64,000 nt of DNA from Pedobacter hiemivivus (GTDB lineage: Bacteria; Bacteroidota; Bacteroidia; Sphingobacteriales; Sphingobacteriaceae). This document shows, piece by piece, positions 36,167-44,484 of this stretch; the first letter of the stretch is position 1, and each line of letters opens with the position of its first letter. A program made the translations under genes and the position numbers. The stretch spans positions 154,069 to 218,068 of the forward strand of contig NZ_SJSM01000007.1 in NCBI RefSeq assembly GCF_004331685.1, in the 5' to 3' direction. The notes under the pieces were generated by a model. The model did not search any database and was not told the DNA's origin. It worked only from the letters and a program-made list of their open reading frames with translations.

Positions 36167-37093
36167 ATGAATAAGCTAAAATATATACTAGGCGTTTTAA
36201 TATTGCCTATCATGGTAGCCTGTCAAAAAACTGAACCGGTAAAGCCAACATTTGATGTAAGCATTGCAAAACAAGAATATAAAGTTGGTGATACAGTTTT
36301 ATTTTCGATAAGAGGGTATGCCGATCTTATCTCTTTCTACTCTGGTGAGCAGGGAAAGGAATATCGTTTCAAAGATAGAATTGAGGCAGGGGATACAAAG
36401 TTGAAACTTAATATAAGTACACAGACACTTTATGCAACTCAAAGAAATAACCTGAGTTTGATGTACTCTACAGATTTTAATAGTTCTTACACAACTGCAG
36501 GTGTCAGAGCGGCTACATGGACAGATATCACAAGTAGATTTACCTTAGCTTCGGATGCAGTTCCACTTGCAAATTCTGTAGTTACTGTTTCTGGCGAGGT
36601 GGATCTTTCTGATCTTCCTGTTTCAAATACTCCAATCTATTTTGCATTTAGATTTTTAGGGCAGCCAAGTGCAACGCCAGGACTAGGTGCAAGAACATGG
36701 CGTATTCCTGTTTTTGATCTTTATAATGTAGATGCAAAAACAAGTGTAAGAAGGGCCACTATTGCAAGTGTTACAACTGCAGGTTGGTTAGGTGTGGATA
36801 TTGAGAATCCGGTAAATAAATGGACGATACAAAGTGGTACACCATTCTTGTTTTTTGCTCCGGCAAGTACACTTTTGGCTACTGAGGATTGGGCTGTGAG
36901 CGCTGCTCTATTCCCAAATGCAGCAGTTCCTGATCTTGGCGTTGGTATTAAGGATTACCTAAAGCCGATGAGTGATTACAAGTATGCATTCACGAAAGAA
37001 GGTACATACACGATCACATTTGTAGGTAAAAATGTGAATAACCGTGGTGAAGAGGCTGTAGTTAAAACATTAACTATTGTAGTTTCAAAATAG
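36167..37093 (+). CDS. DUF5017-type surface lipoprotein in the SusE position
   Basis: The 308-residue protein has a lipoprotein signal ending VAC19 and an N-terminal immunoglobulin-like domain (about 25-120). A beta-rich region with GARTWRIPVFDLYNVD follows, and the C-terminus has GTYTITFVGKNVNNRGEEAV. It resembles the DUF5017 family that often follows SusC/SusD and is thought to bind glycans at the surface. It starts 36 bp after susD. There are no catalytic motifs. Confidence 0.75.
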   Translation: MNKLKYILGVLILPIMVACQKTEPVKPTFDVSIAKQEYKVGDTVLFSIRGYADLISFYSGEQGKEYRFKDRIEAGDTKLKLNISTQTLYATQRNNLSLMYSTDFNSSYTTAGVRAATWTDITSRFTLASDAVPLANSVVTVSGEVDLSDLPVSNTPIYFAFRFLGQPSATPGLGARTWRIPVFDLYNVDAKTSVRRATIASVTTAGWLGVDIENPVNKWTIQSGTPFLFFAPASTLLATEDWAVSAALFPNAAVPDLGVGIKDYLKPMSDYKYAFTKEGTYTITFVGKNVNNRGEEAVVKTLTIVVSK

Positions 37094-37123
37094 AATATAC
37101 GCAAATGAGAGCGCTTTACTAGT

Positions 37124-38518
37124 ATGAAAAAAAGAGAAGAAGCTTTAGATGCGCTTAGGGGCTTGGCGATATTGCTGATGGTTTTATCGAGTAGCATTTC
37201 CTTTGGGATTTTACCTGCATGGATGTACCATGCGCAGGTGCCACCACCTTACCATGTTTTTAAACCAGAACTCCCGGGGATAACCTGGGTAGATTTGGTA
37301 TTCCCGTTTTTCCTGTTTACCATGGGAGCTGCTATCCCATTGGCGCTACAAAAAAAGCTAGGGGAGCAATCTGTTTTTAAAACTGCGGGACAATTGGTTC
37401 AGCGTTACCTCTTATTGGTTGTATTTGCTTTGTTCACCTTTTATGCACGTGCCTGGGTAATGAGCGCTACAGCAGGATGGAAGGAATATTTACTGTCTAT
37501 CGGCTGTTTCTTTGTGCTTTTCCTGATGTACGCCCGTTTTAACAATTTAAACAATAAGGCGATTTCATGGGGTATTAAAATTGTTGGTTTCGCTTTGGCT
37601 GCCGCGTTTTTAATGTTTTATCCCTTTAAAAATGGATTTAGCTTAAGCTCCAGCGATATCATCATTGTTGTATTGGCCAATATGGCATTTTTTGGAACAT
37701 TGATCTGGTGGCTTACCCGCAATCAACCCTTGTTGAGAATTGGTATTCTACCCTTGTTAATGGCGATACTATTAACGGCAAAGGATGCCGGAACATGGAA
37801 TAGTGCGTTTTTTAACTGGTCGCCCTTACCTTGGATGTATAAAGTGTATTACCTTAAATATTTGTTTATTGTATTGCCAGGGACATTTGCAGGGGAGTGG
37901 TTGCTGAATAGAAGTGCTTCGCCAATTCAGGATTTGATGGCAGGCGCTAAAGCAAAGCTATTAAGCGCAGGTGCCTTATGCTGGGTGTTGCTGATCTGTA
38001 ATGTAGTGTGCTTATATATGCGCTGGTTAGTACCCAATTTATTAATTACGGGAGCTGTATCACTGTTGTTGCTGCAACAATTAAAAACGCTAAATGAAGG
38101 AAGCGATAAAACCTTGTTTAGCAAGTTTGCGAGTGCTGGAGTTTACCTGCTCATTTTAGGTTTGTTTTTCGAAGCATTTGAAGGTGGGATTAAAAAGGAT
38201 ATCTCCACTTTTAGTTATTATTTTGTGAATACTGGCTTGGCTTTTTTGGTATTGCTGTCATTCACCATTTTTGAAAGACTGGGTTATTTCTCTGCTATCA
38301 TTACTTTTTTAGGTAATAATGGTAAAAATCCAATGGTTGCTTATACGGCTGGAAACTTATTACTGATCCCTTTATTAAAGCTTACTGGTACTGAGGTATA
38401 TTTGGATAGCGTAGCTAATTTACCTGCAGGAGGATTCTTGAGAGGCTTAATATTTACCGGAGTGGTATCCTTAGTTACCTTGTATTGCACACGTGCTAAA
38501 CTATTCTGGAAAACATAA
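37124..38518 (+). CDS. NagX/HGSNAT-like inner-membrane protein (DUF5009, COG4299)
   Basis: The 464-residue polytopic protein starts with a conserved N-terminus (REEALDALRGLAILLMV) and has about ten transmembrane segments. The family includes human heparan-alpha-glucosaminide N-acetyltransferase, which acetylates terminal GlcN with acetyl-CoA across the membrane. Its bacterial members sit in GlcNAc loci as NagX. A conserved His (HAQVPPPYH, near 37-45) is visible in the first luminal/periplasmic loop. Here it may transacetylate or transport amino sugars. It lies between the SusCD genes and an AmpG-like permease. Confidence 0.78.
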   Translation: MKKREEALDALRGLAILLMVLSSSISFGILPAWMYHAQVPPPYHVFKPELPGITWVDLVFPFFLFTMGAAIPLALQKKLGEQSVFKTAGQLVQRYLLLVVFALFTFYARAWVMSATAGWKEYLLSIGCFFVLFLMYARFNNLNNKAISWGIKIVGFALAAAFLMFYPFKNGFSLSSSDIIIVVLANMAFFGTLIWWLTRNQPLLRIGILPLLMAILLTAKDAGTWNSAFFNWSPLPWMYKVYYLKYLFIVLPGTFAGEWLLNRSASPIQDLMAGAKAKLLSAGALCWVLLICNVVCLYMRWLVPNLLITGAVSLLLLQQLKTLNEGSDKTLFSKFASAGVYLLILGLFFEAFEGGIKKDISTFSYYFVNTGLAFLVLLSFTIFERLGYFSAIITFLGNNGKNPMVAYTAGNLLLIPLLKLTGTEVYLDSVANLPAGGFLRGLIFTGVVSLVTLYCTRAKLFWKT

Positions 38519-38553
38519 TCGACCAAAAACAATCATATTAAACCAACAATATT

Positions 38554-39867
38554 GTGTCAAAATTGAATAAGAAAACGATAAACCCCATCTTTTGGATACC
38601 AACAACCTGGTTTGCCATGGGATTGCCATTTGTTGCATTATCAGGAGCAAGCTCCATCATGTATAAAAACATGGGGATATCTGATACGCAAATTGCCTTC
38701 TGGACCTCGCTAATTATGTTTCCATGGACGATAAAACCGCTTTGGGGACCATTTTTAGAGATGTATAAAACAAAGAAGTTTTTCGTTTATACCACTCAAA
38801 TTTTTACGGGTTTACTGTTTGGCCTTTTGGCGCTAACCTTACAGATGGACCATTTTTTCAGTTTCTCTATTGCTGTTTTAACGATCATTGCCATTAGTGG
38901 TTCTACTCATGATACGGCCGCTGATGGGGTATATTTAAATGAATTGACTCCAAAGCTTCAAGCTAAATTTGTGGGTTGGCAAGGTGCTTTTTACAACATT
39001 GCTAAGGTTTTATCTGGTGGTGTTTTGGTGTACATGGCGGGGCAGTTGGAAAAGGAAATCGGTATTCATAATGCCTGGATGGTGGTGATGTTTGCTTACG
39101 GGATTATTATGGTGTTGCTCGGTCTATACAATATGAGGGTCCTTCCTTCAGGAAATGAAGCAAAGCAGGTAAGCTCCGTTAAAGAAGGCTTTGCTACTCT
39201 GAAAGATGTAATCATTACCTTTTTTCAGAAAAAGAACATATGGTTTAGCTTGTGTTTCATTGTCTTCTATCGTTTCGCCGAAGGACAGGCCATTAAGATT
39301 GTTCCTCTATTTTTTAAAGCATCCCGGGAATCTGGTGGATTAGGTTTAACGACCTCAGAAATTGGTTTGCTCTATGGTGTTTTTGGATCAATAGCTTTCG
39401 TGTTGGGCTCTATCGTTGCCGGTTACTATGTTTCAAATAAAGGCTTGACTAAAAAAACGCTACTTATTTTATGTGCCTTTTTTAACCTGCCATTTGCAGC
39501 ATATGCTTTCCTGGCAGTAGCGATGCCTCAGGAATTATACATCATCGCATCTGCGGTGGCCATAGAGTATTTTGGTTACGGTTACGGCTTTGTTGGTTTG
39601 ATCTTGTTTATGATGCAGAATATTGCCCCTGGTAAATATAAAATGGCGCATTATGCTTTTGGAAGTGGTTTAATGAATTTAGGTTTTATGATCCCTTCGA
39701 TGATCAGTGGTTTGCTAAGTGATTATTTAGGTTATAAGGAGTTTTTTATCTGGGTATTGATTGCTACAATTCCAGCCTTTCTGGTGACCTGGTTAGTGCC
39801 ACTGATGCCAGCACAAAGTGAATCTGAAGAAGAAGAAAGTAAAATTATAGAAGAAGCTATCACTTAA
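38554..39867 (+). CDS. MFS permease, AmpG-like
   Basis: The 437-residue protein starts at GTG 38554 and has about 12 transmembrane segments. The segment GSTHDTAADGVYLNELTP corresponds to the conserved AmpG motif (A/G-S-x-D-x-x-x-D-A), and MFPWTIKPLWGPFLE matches AmpG's cytoplasmic-loop sequence. AmpG imports anhydromuropeptides or GlcNAc-containing saccharides through the inner membrane. Within this operon it probably carries the product made by the periplasmic enzymes. The final charged tail (SESEEEESK) is cytoplasmic. Confidence 0.8.
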   Translation: MSKLNKKTINPIFWIPTTWFAMGLPFVALSGASSIMYKNMGISDTQIAFWTSLIMFPWTIKPLWGPFLEMYKTKKFFVYTTQIFTGLLFGLLALTLQMDHFFSFSIAVLTIIAISGSTHDTAADGVYLNELTPKLQAKFVGWQGAFYNIAKVLSGGVLVYMAGQLEKEIGIHNAWMVVMFAYGIIMVLLGLYNMRVLPSGNEAKQVSSVKEGFATLKDVIITFFQKKNIWFSLCFIVFYRFAEGQAIKIVPLFFKASRESGGLGLTTSEIGLLYGVFGSIAFVLGSIVAGYYVSNKGLTKKTLLILCAFFNLPFAAYAFLAVAMPQELYIIASAVAIEYFGYGYGFVGLILFMMQNIAPGKYKMAHYAFGSGLMNLGFMIPSMISGLLSDYLGYKEFFIWVLIATIPAFLVTWLVPLMPAQSESEEEESKIIEEAIT

Positions 39868-39891
39868 AATAGCGGCATAATTAATTTAAAG

Positions 39892-40575
39892 ATGTTTATA
39901 ATGAAGAGATTTTTGATTGGAACATTACTCGCATTGCCCTTTTATGGTACTGCACAAGTGCAAGCTGTAGTAGACAGCAGTTATGCCAATGGTCATTATT
40001 TACAAAGACTGGAGTTTTTTAAAAAGATGCCTAATCAGAAAAATGAAATTGTTTTTCTAGGCAACAGCATTACCGAAGGGGGGAAATGGCAGGAGCTTAT
40101 TCCGAATAAGCATGTGGTGAATAGAGGGATTAGTGGTGATGTTACTTATGGTGTAATCGCCAGGATGGATGAGGTGTTGGCGGCCAAACCTGCCAGGATT
40201 TTCATCTTGATCGGTATCAATGATATGAAGCGTGGAACGCCAGAGGAGGTTATCTTAAACAATTACAGGAAAATCATCCGTATGGTTAAAACACAATCGC
40301 CGGCTACAAAAATATATGTAGAAAGTATATTGCCAGTAAATAAGGCGATGCTGCCTGCAACTTATGCTAAATTATCTAATCCAGCCATCCTGGAAATGAA
40401 CAATCAGCTAAAAGCAATTTGTGGAGCGGAAAAATTGAATTATGTAAATCTACATGAGGTATTTGCAGGGCCTGATGGCGAATTGAAAAAGGAACTGAGC
40501 TTAGATGGTCTCCATTTAAGGTCGGCCGCCTATATCTTATGGGCTGATTATTTAAATAAAATTCAAGCATTGTAA
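39892..40575 (+). CDS. SGNH/GDSL hydrolase, exported, tandem copy 1
   Basis: The 227-residue protein has a signal peptide (first 21 residues, FYGTAQ; Met4 at 39901 could also be the start). The SGNH blocks are the nucleophile S59 in FLGNSITE, a Gly in block II (RGISGD), an Asn in GINDMKRG and the Asp-His pair in DGLHL near the C-terminus. These features fit a carbohydrate O-acetylesterase. It is followed 1 bp later by a paralog. In a glycan locus its likely job is deacetylation. Confidence 0.86.
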   Translation: MFIMKRFLIGTLLALPFYGTAQVQAVVDSSYANGHYLQRLEFFKKMPNQKNEIVFLGNSITEGGKWQELIPNKHVVNRGISGDVTYGVIARMDEVLAAKPARIFILIGINDMKRGTPEEVILNNYRKIIRMVKTQSPATKIYVESILPVNKAMLPATYAKLSNPAILEMNNQLKAICGAEKLNYVNLHEVFAGPDGELKKELSLDGLHLRSAAYILWADYLNKIQAL

Positions 40576-40576
40576 T

Positions 40577-41269
40577 ATGAATCGTATAAAAATATTTATG
40601 GCTACCTGTGTATTATTAGGCACCACAATGGTGGCAAATGCACAAAAAGAAGTTAAGGTTGACAGCAATTATGCCAATCCATATTACTTACAACGCATGG
40701 AGTATTTTAAAAAAATGCCTCATGTGAAGAACGAAATTGTATTTCTGGGCAATAGCATCACCGAGCGTGGAGAGTGGCAGGAGATCTTATCGGATAGTAA
40801 GTACCCGATTGTGAATCGTGGGATTGGTGGTGATAATTCATTTGGCATTTTAGCCCGTATGGATGAGGTGTTGACGACTAAGCCGAAAGCAATTTTCTTG
40901 ATGGATGGGATAAACGATCTGTTTAGAAAATTGCCTTACGATGTAAGTATCAATAATTATAAAAGGATCATCAGGATGATCAAGGCTAAATCACCTAAGA
41001 CAAAGATTTATATCGAAAGTGCTTTGCCTATAAATGAAGAAATGACCAAGGAACCATATACTAAGGGACGTAATGTAATGGTGCCAGTGCTGAATGCAAA
41101 GATTAAACAGCTGGCTAAGGAGGAGAAGGTTACTTATATCGATATAGTTCCTTTGTTTCAGGACGAAAAGGGGAATTTAAAAAAGGAGGTGACCATGGAT
41201 GGTGTACACCTTAAAGCAAGTGCTTATATTGATTGGGTGGCTTATTTAAAAGAATTAAAATATTTATGA
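40577..41269 (+). CDS. SGNH/GDSL hydrolase, exported, tandem copy 2
   Basis: The 230-residue protein has a signal peptide (ending ANAQ23) and the same four blocks as its neighbour: S60 in FLGNSITE, RGIGGD, GINDLF and DGVHL. By eye the two proteins are clearly paralogous throughout, with the same YANPYYLQRMEYFKKMP-type start after the signal. Differences cluster in the C-terminal third (for example EPYTKGRNVMVP), so the two may prefer different acetylated positions. The stop overlaps the next start (ATGA). Confidence 0.86.
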   Translation: MNRIKIFMATCVLLGTTMVANAQKEVKVDSNYANPYYLQRMEYFKKMPHVKNEIVFLGNSITERGEWQEILSDSKYPIVNRGIGGDNSFGILARMDEVLTTKPKAIFLMDGINDLFRKLPYDVSINNYKRIIRMIKAKSPKTKIYIESALPINEEMTKEPYTKGRNVMVPVLNAKIKQLAKEEKVTYIDIVPLFQDEKGNLKKEVTMDGVHLKASAYIDWVAYLKELKYL

Positions 41270-42201
41270 AGATAACAGGAACTTTTATAGACGAAATTTC
41301 GCACGATATTCCCCACCAAAACTGGGGTAGAGTAGAATGGGATAGAGATTTTGCGCACATGAAGTCTGTGGGAATTGATACTGTAATTATGATTAGGAGC
41401 GGCTACCGTCGCTTTATTACCTATCCTTCTGCTTACTTGCAGGATAGTTTTGGCTGTTATCATCCGCCGGTAGATTCTGTAGAGATGTTTTTGCAGTTAG
41501 CTGATAAGTATAACATGAAGTTTTACTTTGGTTTATACGATAGTGGTAAATATTGGGATACGGGAAACCTTCAGCATGAAATAGATTCCAACCGTTATGT
41601 AATTGACGAGGTTTGGAAGCAATATGGACATTACAAGAGCTTTGGAGGTTGGTATTTGAGTATGGAGATCAGCCGTAGGACAAAGGGTGCTACAGAAGCT
41701 TTTAGAACGCTGGGTCAGCAATGTAAAGATGTGAGTGGTGGCTTGCCTACGCTGATTTCGCCATGGATTGATGGTAAAAAGGCAGTGATGGCGGCTTCGT
41801 CTGAATTGACCAAACAGGATGCGGTTTCTTTGCAGGAACATGAAAAGGAGTGGGGGGAGATATTTGAAGGTATAAGTGGTGCTGTAGATGCGGTAGCCTT
41901 TCAGGATGGCCATATCGACTATCATGAGCTGGATGATTTTTTTGCCGTTAATAAAAAGATTGCGGATCAGTATGGGTTGCAATGCTGGACCAATGCGGAG
42001 AGTTTTGATAGGGATATGCCTATTAAGTTTCTACCGATAAAGTTCGAGAAGCTGCGCTTGAAACTGGAAGCCGCCAAAAGGGCCGGTTATGATAAGGCCA
42101 TTACATTTGAATTTTCACATTTTATGAGTCCGCAATCTGCATACTTGCAGGCGGGCCATCTATTTAACCGATATAAAGAATACCTAGGATTAACAATTTG
42201 A
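41266..42201 (+). CDS. DUF4434-like TIM-barrel protein
   Basis: The start at 41266 (MKITGTFIDEISHDIPHQNWG) overlaps the previous stop and is preferred to an upstream TTG. The 311-residue protein has the DUF4434 pattern: WDRDFAHMKSVGIDTVIM, YFGLYDSGKYW and GWYLSMEISRRTKGA, with a conserved Glu in the last motif that may be catalytic. There is no signal peptide, so it appears cytoplasmic, unlike most proteins upstream in the operon. The family is glycoside-hydrolase-like. It is followed 8 bp later by the 2-epimerase. Confidence 0.75.
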   Translation: MKITGTFIDEISHDIPHQNWGRVEWDRDFAHMKSVGIDTVIMIRSGYRRFITYPSAYLQDSFGCYHPPVDSVEMFLQLADKYNMKFYFGLYDSGKYWDTGNLQHEIDSNRYVIDEVWKQYGHYKSFGGWYLSMEISRRTKGATEAFRTLGQQCKDVSGGLPTLISPWIDGKKAVMAASSELTKQDAVSLQEHEKEWGEIFEGISGAVDAVAFQDGHIDYHELDDFFAVNKKIADQYGLQCWTNAESFDRDMPIKFLPIKFEKLRLKLEAAKRAGYDKAITFEFSHFMSPQSAYLQAGHLFNRYKEYLGLTI

Positions 42202-42209
42202 TTGACGCG

Positions 42210-43430
42210 ATGAAGAACTATAGTGAAATTTACGAGCAGGAATTAATAGATAACGTGATTCCCTTTTGGATGAAACATTCGAAAGATGAAGTGGCTGGGG
42301 GGTACTTTAACTGCCTTGACCGCGAAGGAAACGTGTTTGATACAGATAAATTTATGTGGCTTCAGGCCCGAGAAGTGTGGACTTTTGCCACGCTATATAA
42401 TGAACAGGAAGCCAGACCTGAGTGGTTGGAAATGGCAAAACATGGCGCTGATTTTATAGAAAAGCATGGCCGTGATACTGAAGGAAATTGGTACTTCTCA
42501 TTAGACCAGTCGGGTAAACCTTTGGTACAACCTTACAATATATTTTCTGACTGTTTTGCTACTATGGCTTTTGCAGCGCTTTACAAGGCTGATCCGCAGG
42601 AAAAATATGCGCAGATTGCTAAAGACACTTTTTATAATATTTTAAAGCGTCAGACCAATCCGAAAGGAGATTACAATAAGGCTTATCCGGGAACACGCAA
42701 TCTTAAAAACTTTGCCTTGCCGATGATCCTGAGTAATCTAGCACTCGAAATGGAGCATTTGTTAGATAAGAAAACTGTTGATGATTTGCTTAAAACAGTG
42801 ATCCATGAAGTGATGGATGTTTTTTATCAAAAGGAGAGTGGCTTGATTCTGGAGAATGTAAATGTGGATGGTTCTTTTTCTGATTCTTTTGAGGGAAGAT
42901 CAATCAATCCCGGACATACGATAGAGGCCATGTGGTTTATGATGGATCTTGGAGTTCGCTTAAATGACAAGCAGCTCATAGAGAAGGCTACTGGAATCGC
43001 CCTGCGTACACTTGATTATGGTTGGGATAAGGAGTTTGGTGGTATTTTCTATTTTATGGATATTAAAAATGCACCACAGCAGCAATTGGAATGGGATCAG
43101 AAGTTATGGTGGGTACACCTGGAAGCACTGGTTTGTATGGCTAAAGGCTATGAGTTGACAGGCAATGAGCAGTGCATGGAATGGTTTGAAAAGCTACATG
43201 ATTATTCCTGGGATCGTTTCAGGGACCCAGAGCATGGTGAATGGTTTGCTTATTTGAACAGAAGAGGCGAGGTGCTATTGCCTTTAAAAGGTGGTAAATG
43301 GAAATGTTGTTTTCATGTGCCAAGAGCTTTGTTTCAAGTGGCAAAATCATTTCGCAATATTAAAGTAAAAAATGACCGTTCTCCTCTGAGTCTGGAACCT
43401 TTTGCCCTGAAGGAGGGAAAAAATTCCTAG
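42210..43430 (+). CDS. N-acylglucosamine 2-epimerase (AGE family)
   Basis: The start at 42210 (MKNYSEIYEQ) follows the DUF4434 stop by 8 bp. The 406-residue alpha/alpha-barrel has the family landmarks: QAREVW near 56, a His in SINPGHTIEAMWF, a His in WVHLEALVC and CFHVPRALF near the C-terminus. The enzyme interconverts N-acetylglucosamine and N-acetylmannosamine. The CFHVPR form favours the GlcNAc rather than cellobiose 2-epimerase branch. Residues 388-406 (KNDRSPLSLEPFALKEGKNS region) are encoded by a repeat element, so the native C-terminus may have been shorter. Confidence 0.88.
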   Translation: MKNYSEIYEQELIDNVIPFWMKHSKDEVAGGYFNCLDREGNVFDTDKFMWLQAREVWTFATLYNEQEARPEWLEMAKHGADFIEKHGRDTEGNWYFSLDQSGKPLVQPYNIFSDCFATMAFAALYKADPQEKYAQIAKDTFYNILKRQTNPKGDYNKAYPGTRNLKNFALPMILSNLALEMEHLLDKKTVDDLLKTVIHEVMDVFYQKESGLILENVNVDGSFSDSFEGRSINPGHTIEAMWFMMDLGVRLNDKQLIEKATGIALRTLDYGWDKEFGGIFYFMDIKNAPQQQLEWDQKLWWVHLEALVCMAKGYELTGNEQCMEWFEKLHDYSWDRFRDPEHGEWFAYLNRRGEVLLPLKGGKWKCCFHVPRALFQVAKSFRNIKVKNDRSPLSLEPFALKEGKNS

Positions 43431-43498
43431 GCCTCTTCGGAGAAGGTAATTTTTCCTTTAAGCAAGGTGGCTAGGCATAATGCTTAGCCATTTTTTTT
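43365..43498 (+). repeat. Structured interspersed repeat, copy 1
   Basis: The sequence starting near AAAAAATGACCGTTCTC matches copy 2 at 46649-46781, with shared GAGAAGGTAATTTTT and TGGCTAGGCA blocks. It contains nested inverted repeats (TTCTCC 43379-43384 with GGAGAA 43439-43444) and a CTC-TTCG-GAG hairpin. It ends in a terminator hairpin. The first 66 bases are inside the epimerase gene. Confidence 0.7.
43468..43498 (+). terminator. Terminator of the amino-sugar operon
   Basis: TGGCTAGGC (43468-43476) pairs with GCTTAGCCA (43482-43490), with one G-U pair and a 5-nt loop, followed by eight T. It is the only strong terminator after the GH20 gene. Confidence 0.85.
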
Positions 43499-43514
43499 AC
43501 ACACAAATTTTATA

Positions 43515-44396
43515 ATGATGAAGAATTTATTATTAGGGTTGATCGTTACGCCGGTTTTTGCGTTATGTTATGTGAATTATCATCCGGCCGTTGAGGTTAG
43601 GGATGTTATTGGGGCCAAATCTTTTTTTGAGGATGAGGTAAAGCCAGATGGTGCTAAACCTTGTTTTAATGGGGCATATTATAGGAAAGTAGTGTCTAGT
43701 AAGGATGTCTGGTTGGGGATAGCGGGGACTGTGGTGTTACCTAAGATCACATTCGATAAGGCGAGACGAAATGACCAAAAGCCGGGACAGTTTTTAGATA
43801 ATCCATCTATTTATATGGGTGGGAGTATGAATGAACAGGAAACAGATGTAGGTATGACCTGGGCGGTGATTAGGGATGAAGAAGGGAAAGTTAGTGCAGA
43901 AAGAAAAGCATTTCGTCCGTTCTTTAGAAGAGCAGGATATCCGAAAACAGGGCAAAAGGATAGCTGGCAGGATGCACCAGCCCGAAAAGAATTTTATTGG
44001 TATCCGGGTGAAGAGGTGAGTATGTCGCTAAGGATTGTAGCTGCGGGTAAACTGAGGTTTGTGGTTGAAGGGGCCGGAAAACGTTTTGAAGCTGATTTTG
44101 AAAGTGATGGCTATCACATGAATGGGCTTGGAGAGTTTAAGCGGGTTAATGCCATTGATCAGGTTAGAAATGAAGGTAAACCAGCACAACCGACCAAGAC
44201 GCATGTAGAAAATTCAACTTGGAAGGAAACAAAATTGTTTAGACTGGTGGATGGGAAGGTTGTATCGGTTCCGATGCATAAAGGTCGATTTACAGATATG
44301 CGTTGTCCGGATGGGAAGTATTTTAAAATCACTTCTAATAAGAAGGAGGAAAAGATAGGTGCTGAAACGATTAGCATCTATGGGGATGTGCGTTAA
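43515..44396 (+). CDS. Exported protein of unknown function
   Basis: The 293-residue protein has a signal peptide (1-20 region, FALCYVNY) and may be a lipoprotein (ALC18). The mature protein is predicted to be all-beta with many aromatic and charged residues (FYWYPGEEVSMSLRIV), resembling a concanavalin-type jelly roll, but I cannot name a family. No catalytic motif is seen. It follows the operon terminator by 17 bp, so its promoter must lie inside or beside the repeat element. Functional linkage with the operon is only positional. Confidence 0.5.
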   Translation: MMKNLLLGLIVTPVFALCYVNYHPAVEVRDVIGAKSFFEDEVKPDGAKPCFNGAYYRKVVSSKDVWLGIAGTVVLPKITFDKARRNDQKPGQFLDNPSIYMGGSMNEQETDVGMTWAVIRDEEGKVSAERKAFRPFFRRAGYPKTGQKDSWQDAPARKEFYWYPGEEVSMSLRIVAAGKLRFVVEGAGKRFEADFESDGYHMNGLGEFKRVNAIDQVRNEGKPAQPTKTHVENSTWKETKLFRLVDGKVVSVPMHKGRFTDMRCPDGKYFKITSNKKEEKIGAETISIYGDVR

Positions 44397-44449
44397 TCTG
44401 ATCAATATAATTGATACATCGAAGATGAGTACAATTGATTTATCATTAT

Positions 44450-44457
44450 TAACTTTG
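44450..44457 (+). promoter_or_regulatory. -7 promoter element of the S46 peptidase gene
   Basis: TAACTTTG is a perfect -7 motif 27 nt before the S46 start. There is no TTG at the usual -33 distance. Confidence 0.45.
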
Positions 44458-44484
44458 CGCCAACACTAACTAATATATTATCAT

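Noticed and set aside
43441..43500. Possible riboswitch at the repeat element
   Set aside because: The nested stems are shared by two unrelated gene ends and finish in terminators, so a repeat/terminator explanation fits better than a ligand-binding leader.
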